Positions 4,731-6,424 of a DNA stretch of 6,424 nt are shown here, piece by piece. The notes under the pieces were generated by a model. The model made no database searches. It saw only the letters and a program-made list of their open reading frames with translations, and had not been told where the DNA came from. Source of the stretch: Methanomassiliicoccaceae archaeon (GTDB taxonomy: Archaea; Thermoplasmatota; Thermoplasmata; Methanomassiliicoccales; Methanomethylophilaceae); the NCBI GenBank assembly GCA_009776625.1, contig WRNL01000090.1:1-6424 (forward strand), in the 5' to 3' direction. Position 1 is the first letter of the stretch, and every line of letters starts with the position of its first letter. Both the position numbers and the translations under genes were made by a program.

Positions 4731-4802
4731 GGCTTCCGCTTGAATCCCCCAAGAGCCAGAAGAAGGAAGCCTCCGATGGGGCGAAAGGGCAGGTATCGGA
4801 GG
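4731..4802 (+). other. Two adjacent hairpins in a gene-free region
   Basis: GGCTTCC (4731-4737) pairs with GGAAGCC (4765-4771), with an inner CTTG/CAAG (4739-4742, 4750-4753). Then CCTCCGAT (4770-4777) pairs with ATCGGAGG (4795-4802). The two stems share two bases, so they abut or compete. A box A-like TTATAC (4700-4705) would start a + strand transcript near 4729, just before the first stem. A 13-bp dyad, AACGT-TAT-ACGTT (4696-4708), surrounds that element. This could be a structured RNA, but I recognise no family. Confidence 0.3.
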
Positions 4803-4813
4803 TCAACCCCATG

Positions 4814-4846
4814 AAAAAGCGTCATGCCGCCTACGGCGGCTGACGC
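4814..4846 (-). terminator. Hairpin plus TTTTT, intrinsic-type terminator on the minus strand
   Basis: On the minus strand a 12-bp GC-rich stem (GCGTCA/TGACGC and GCCGCC/GGCGGC, one bulged base, 3-nt loop; 4819-4846) is followed immediately by TTTTT (4818-4814). This is the shape of an intrinsic terminator and would stop transcription coming from the right. On the + strand the stem is not followed by a T-run. A second stem, GCGGCCCC/GGGGCCGC (4845-4852, 4858-4865), lies directly upstream in the minus-strand direction. Confidence 0.5.
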
Positions 4847-5022
4847 GGCCCCCATCCGGGGCCGCCACGCCCACCTCCCCCCTTGTTCCAATACGACCCC
4901 CGCCAAAGAGAAACGCTCCCCTTCGCCTGCCTTTGTCATGGGGTAGCCCTCGAGGATGCCGCCGCCGGGTCGTGTCTTAGGCACGTCTTGAATAGATGGT
5001 ACAATCTTCACTTCACAATGGA
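4814..5022 (-). ncRNA. Candidate minus-strand RNA divergent from the AAA_14 gene
   Basis: A minus-strand box A-like TTAAATTA (5052-5045) predicts a start near 5022, and the hairpin-TTTTT element ends transcription near 4814, giving an RNA of about 205 nt. Within it, ACGACCC and GGGTCGT can pair at long range (about 4969-4975 with 4892-4898), and two GC-rich hairpins close the 3' end. A 103-codon reading frame with a GTG start at 5011 exists on this strand. It runs past the terminator to 4700 and has no recognisable domain, so I favour RNA over protein. Promoter and function are inferred, and no known family was recognised. Confidence 0.22.
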
Positions 5023-5054
5023 ATTATGGCATCTTTCAAAACGTAATTTAATCT

Positions 5055-5110
5055 TATAATCGAAACTTAGCTATGATAATAAAATTATTTCATTCTATAA
5101 TCGAATTTAG
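5055..5110 (+). repeat. Direct repeat TATAATCGAA, two copies upstream of the AAA_14 gene
   Basis: TATAATCGAA occurs at 5055-5064 and 5096-5105. Each copy is followed by a similar T/A-rich tail ending in TTAG (to 5070) or TTTAG (to 5110). The copies are 41 bp apart, close to four helical turns, and both lie just upstream of the AAA_14 box A (5118-5124). That position would suit a regulator binding in pairs, either for this gene or for a divergent minus-strand transcript. Confidence 0.4.
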
Positions 5111-5117
5111 ACACCAT

Positions 5118-5124
5118 TATATAT
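5118..5124 (+). promoter_or_regulatory. Box A (TATA) of the AAA_14 gene
   Basis: TATATAT has its centre near 5121, so transcription should start around 5146, at the ATG at 5145. The mRNA would be leaderless. This supports 5145 as the true start rather than the in-frame ATG at 5073, which lies upstream of this box. Confidence 0.6.
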
Positions 5125-5144
5125 GGAAGATTCCATGCGGAACC

Positions 5145-6380
5145 ATGAGTGACAACGGGGGGCTGGTGAAACGGGGGAGGTACCTGGAGGCCATGAGGCC
5201 CTTCGCAGGGAACGGCAACGCCAAGGTGGTCACGGGCATACGCAGATGCGGCAAGTCGTCTCTACTGGACACGTTCGCCGGCTCCCTCCCTGCGGGCATC
5301 AACCTCATCAAGGTCGACATGGAGCTCTCGGACAACGCCGGTCTCGGGACATGGCGGGATCTGCTCGGCCATGTGGGCGCCAGGCTGGACGGCTCAGGGG
5401 GCAATGTGCTGGTGGTTAACGAGGTCCAGGACATAGACGGGTGGGAGCTGGCGGTCAGGGACATGATAGCGAGGGGCTCCTGCGACATATACCTGACAGG
5501 CTCGAACTCGAACCTCCTGTCGTCCGAGTACTCGACATACCTGGGCGGGAGGTACGACCGCATCCATATGATGCCGCTGTCCTTCTCGGAATGCATGGAC
5601 TTCCAGGACAAGTACCACGGCGGCGGTGACCCAGACAGGATCCTCGACAGGTTCGTCAGGGTGGGGGGGTTCCCGATCCTGTGGCGTTACGACCAGGACG
5701 TGGGCTCCTCGATGAAGACCGTCAGGACGCTGGTGGACTCCTCGCTGAACAACGATATAATGAGGAGGTACGGGGTGAGGAGCGCCGACCTCCTGATGAG
5801 GGTCCTGAGGACGGTCGTGTCGACGGTCGGGAGCTACGTGTCGGCGATCAACATCCACAACACGCTGAGGTCCGCTGGGGTGTCGGTGTCGCCGGACACG
5901 GTGTACGAGTACCTCGGGCATCTGGAGGCGGCCAACCTCATCGTCAGGGCCGAGGCGGTGGACGTCAGGGGGCGGGAGGCCCTCAGGTCCACCTACAAGT
6001 ATTTCGTGACGGACCTCGCGATCAAGCATGCCCTGGTGGGGTACCGCCGCGACGACATGCCAGGCCACATGGAGAACATCATCTTCACAGAGCTGATGGG
6101 GAGGGGGTACGACGTGCGCGTGGGGCGCGTGGGCGGCCGGGAGGTGGACATCGTCGCCGACAAGGGGGACGAGCGCGTCTATGTCCAGGCATGCACGGAG
6201 CTCAGCTCCGAGGATGTGGTGAAGAGGGAGTTCGGGAGCCTGGAGGCCATCGGCGACAGCCACCCGAAGTACGTCGTGCTCATGGACGCCGGGCCTCATA
6301 GGGGCGTGTCGTCGAAGGGCATAATGTGCTGCGGGCTGAGGGAGTTCCTGGAGATGAGGAGCTACGGCGGGCTGCCGTGA
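5145..6380 (+). CDS. AAA_14 ATPase with DUF4143 C-terminal domain
   Basis: The 411-residue product has the usual two-part architecture of this family. The N-terminal P-loop ATPase shows Walker A GIRRCGKSS (31-39), a Walker B region VLVVNEVQ (88-95), TGSNSNLLS (118-126), LGGRY (133-137) and PLSFSE (144-149). GGFP (174-177) begins the link to the C-terminal part. A helix-turn-helix-like segment (about 247-270) and a restriction-endonuclease-like DUF4143 core follow, with EVD (333-335) and YVQAC (346-350). Two departures are visible: Asn92 replaces the Walker B Asp, and Cys350 sits where a nuclease fold would have Lys, so nuclease activity is doubtful. The cellular role of the family is unknown; it is common in gut and host-associated microbes and often present in many copies. 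The start at 5145 fits family N-termini and the box A at 5118-5124. The in-frame extension to 5073 is AT-rich and not protein-like. GC content matches the core genes. Confidence 0.92.
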   Translation: MSDNGGLVKRGRYLEAMRPFAGNGNAKVVTGIRRCGKSSLLDTFAGSLPAGINLIKVDMELSDNAGLGTWRDLLGHVGARLDGSGGNVLVVNEVQDIDGWELAVRDMIARGSCDIYLTGSNSNLLSSEYSTYLGGRYDRIHMMPLSFSECMDFQDKYHGGGDPDRILDRFVRVGGFPILWRYDQDVGSSMKTVRTLVDSSLNNDIMRRYGVRSADLLMRVLRTVVSTVGSYVSAINIHNTLRSAGVSVSPDTVYEYLGHLEAANLIVRAEAVDVRGREALRSTYKYFVTDLAIKHALVGYRRDDMPGHMENIIFTELMGRGYDVRVGRVGGREVDIVADKGDERVYVQACTELSSEDVVKREFGSLEAIGDSHPKYVVLMDAGPHRGVSSKGIMCCGLREFLEMRSYGGLP

Positions 6381-6424
6381 CGGCATCGCGGCCGCCGCCG
6401 GTCTGTCTGGCGGGTTCTCGGCGC
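6381..6424. other. Right-edge flank, no feature seen
   Basis: The 44 GC-rich bases after the AAA_14 stop show no T-run terminator, start codon with context, or clear repeat. The next feature lies outside the window. Confidence 0.5.

Noticed and set aside
4605..4814. 69-codon + strand reading frame with a TTG start, or 42 codons from an ATG at 4687
   Set aside because: The product is a basic, low-complexity peptide with no domain, no clear Shine-Dalgarno site, and it crosses several strong hairpins. RNA structure explains the region better.
4700..5011. 103-codon minus-strand reading frame with a GTG start
   Set aside because: It continues more than 110 bp past a strong hairpin-TTTTT terminator on the same strand and shows no family resemblance. 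Its length can arise by chance in GC-rich DNA.
5073..5144. N-terminal extension of the AAA_14 protein from an in-frame ATG at 5073
   Set aside because: The stretch is AT-rich, contains the box A and one operator-like repeat, and adds residues absent from typical family N-termini.

Overview
The window is archaeal and most likely comes from a methanogen. It holds an archaeal ribosomal protein S6e gene, the archaeal initiation factor aIF2 gamma, a Fcf1-like PIN-domain gene, an archaeal-type tRNA-Val promoter and a gene that reads as methanogenesis marker protein 8 (DUF2099). The GC-rich genes with heavy ATA and AGG use, and the large AAA_14/DUF4143 ATPase, would fit Methanomassiliicoccales (Thermoplasmatota). 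That lineage is an inference, not something the sequence proves.

Layout. Positions 1-417 hold no protein gene. They are AT-rich from about 100 onward and contain a run of hairpins (19-99, 100-119, 170-197, 198-210) followed by a T-rich stretch. tRNA-Val(CAC) lies at 418-490 with its own box A and an encoded CCA. A promoter with a TTTATAAG box drives a tight + strand operon: rps6e (693-1109), aIF2 gamma (1109-2344, 1-nt overlap) and a PIN nuclease (2349-2708). Convergent to it, with an 8-bp overlap of stop ends, is a minus-strand operon: a cyclophilin-type peptidyl-prolyl isomerase (4004-3525) coupled by an ATGA overlap to mmp8 (3528-2701).

From 4005 to 5144 the window is accessory or regulatory in character. 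A small winged-helix gene (4271-4501) looks like the detached C-terminal domain of an AlbA_2/Schlafen-type regulator. Two different 11-bp tandem repeats lie on either side of it, and outside those lies an imperfect direct repeat at 4181-4204 and 4581-4602. Positions 4604-5144 carry no convincing protein gene. They do contain several strong hairpins, including one followed by TTTTT on the minus strand that looks like an intrinsic terminator. A divergent minus-strand RNA starting near the AAA_14 promoter could end there.

The last gene (5145-6380) is an AAA_14/DUF4143 ATPase, probably leaderless, with Asn where the Walker B Asp is expected.

Functionally, the left half is core translation machinery (tRNA, S6e, aIF2 gamma, a probable RNA-processing PIN protein). 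The central operon pairs a chaperone-like isomerase with a methanogenesis-associated protein of unknown role. The right part is a variable region in which small regulators, repeats and possible non-coding RNAs sit beside an ATPase of unknown cellular function.
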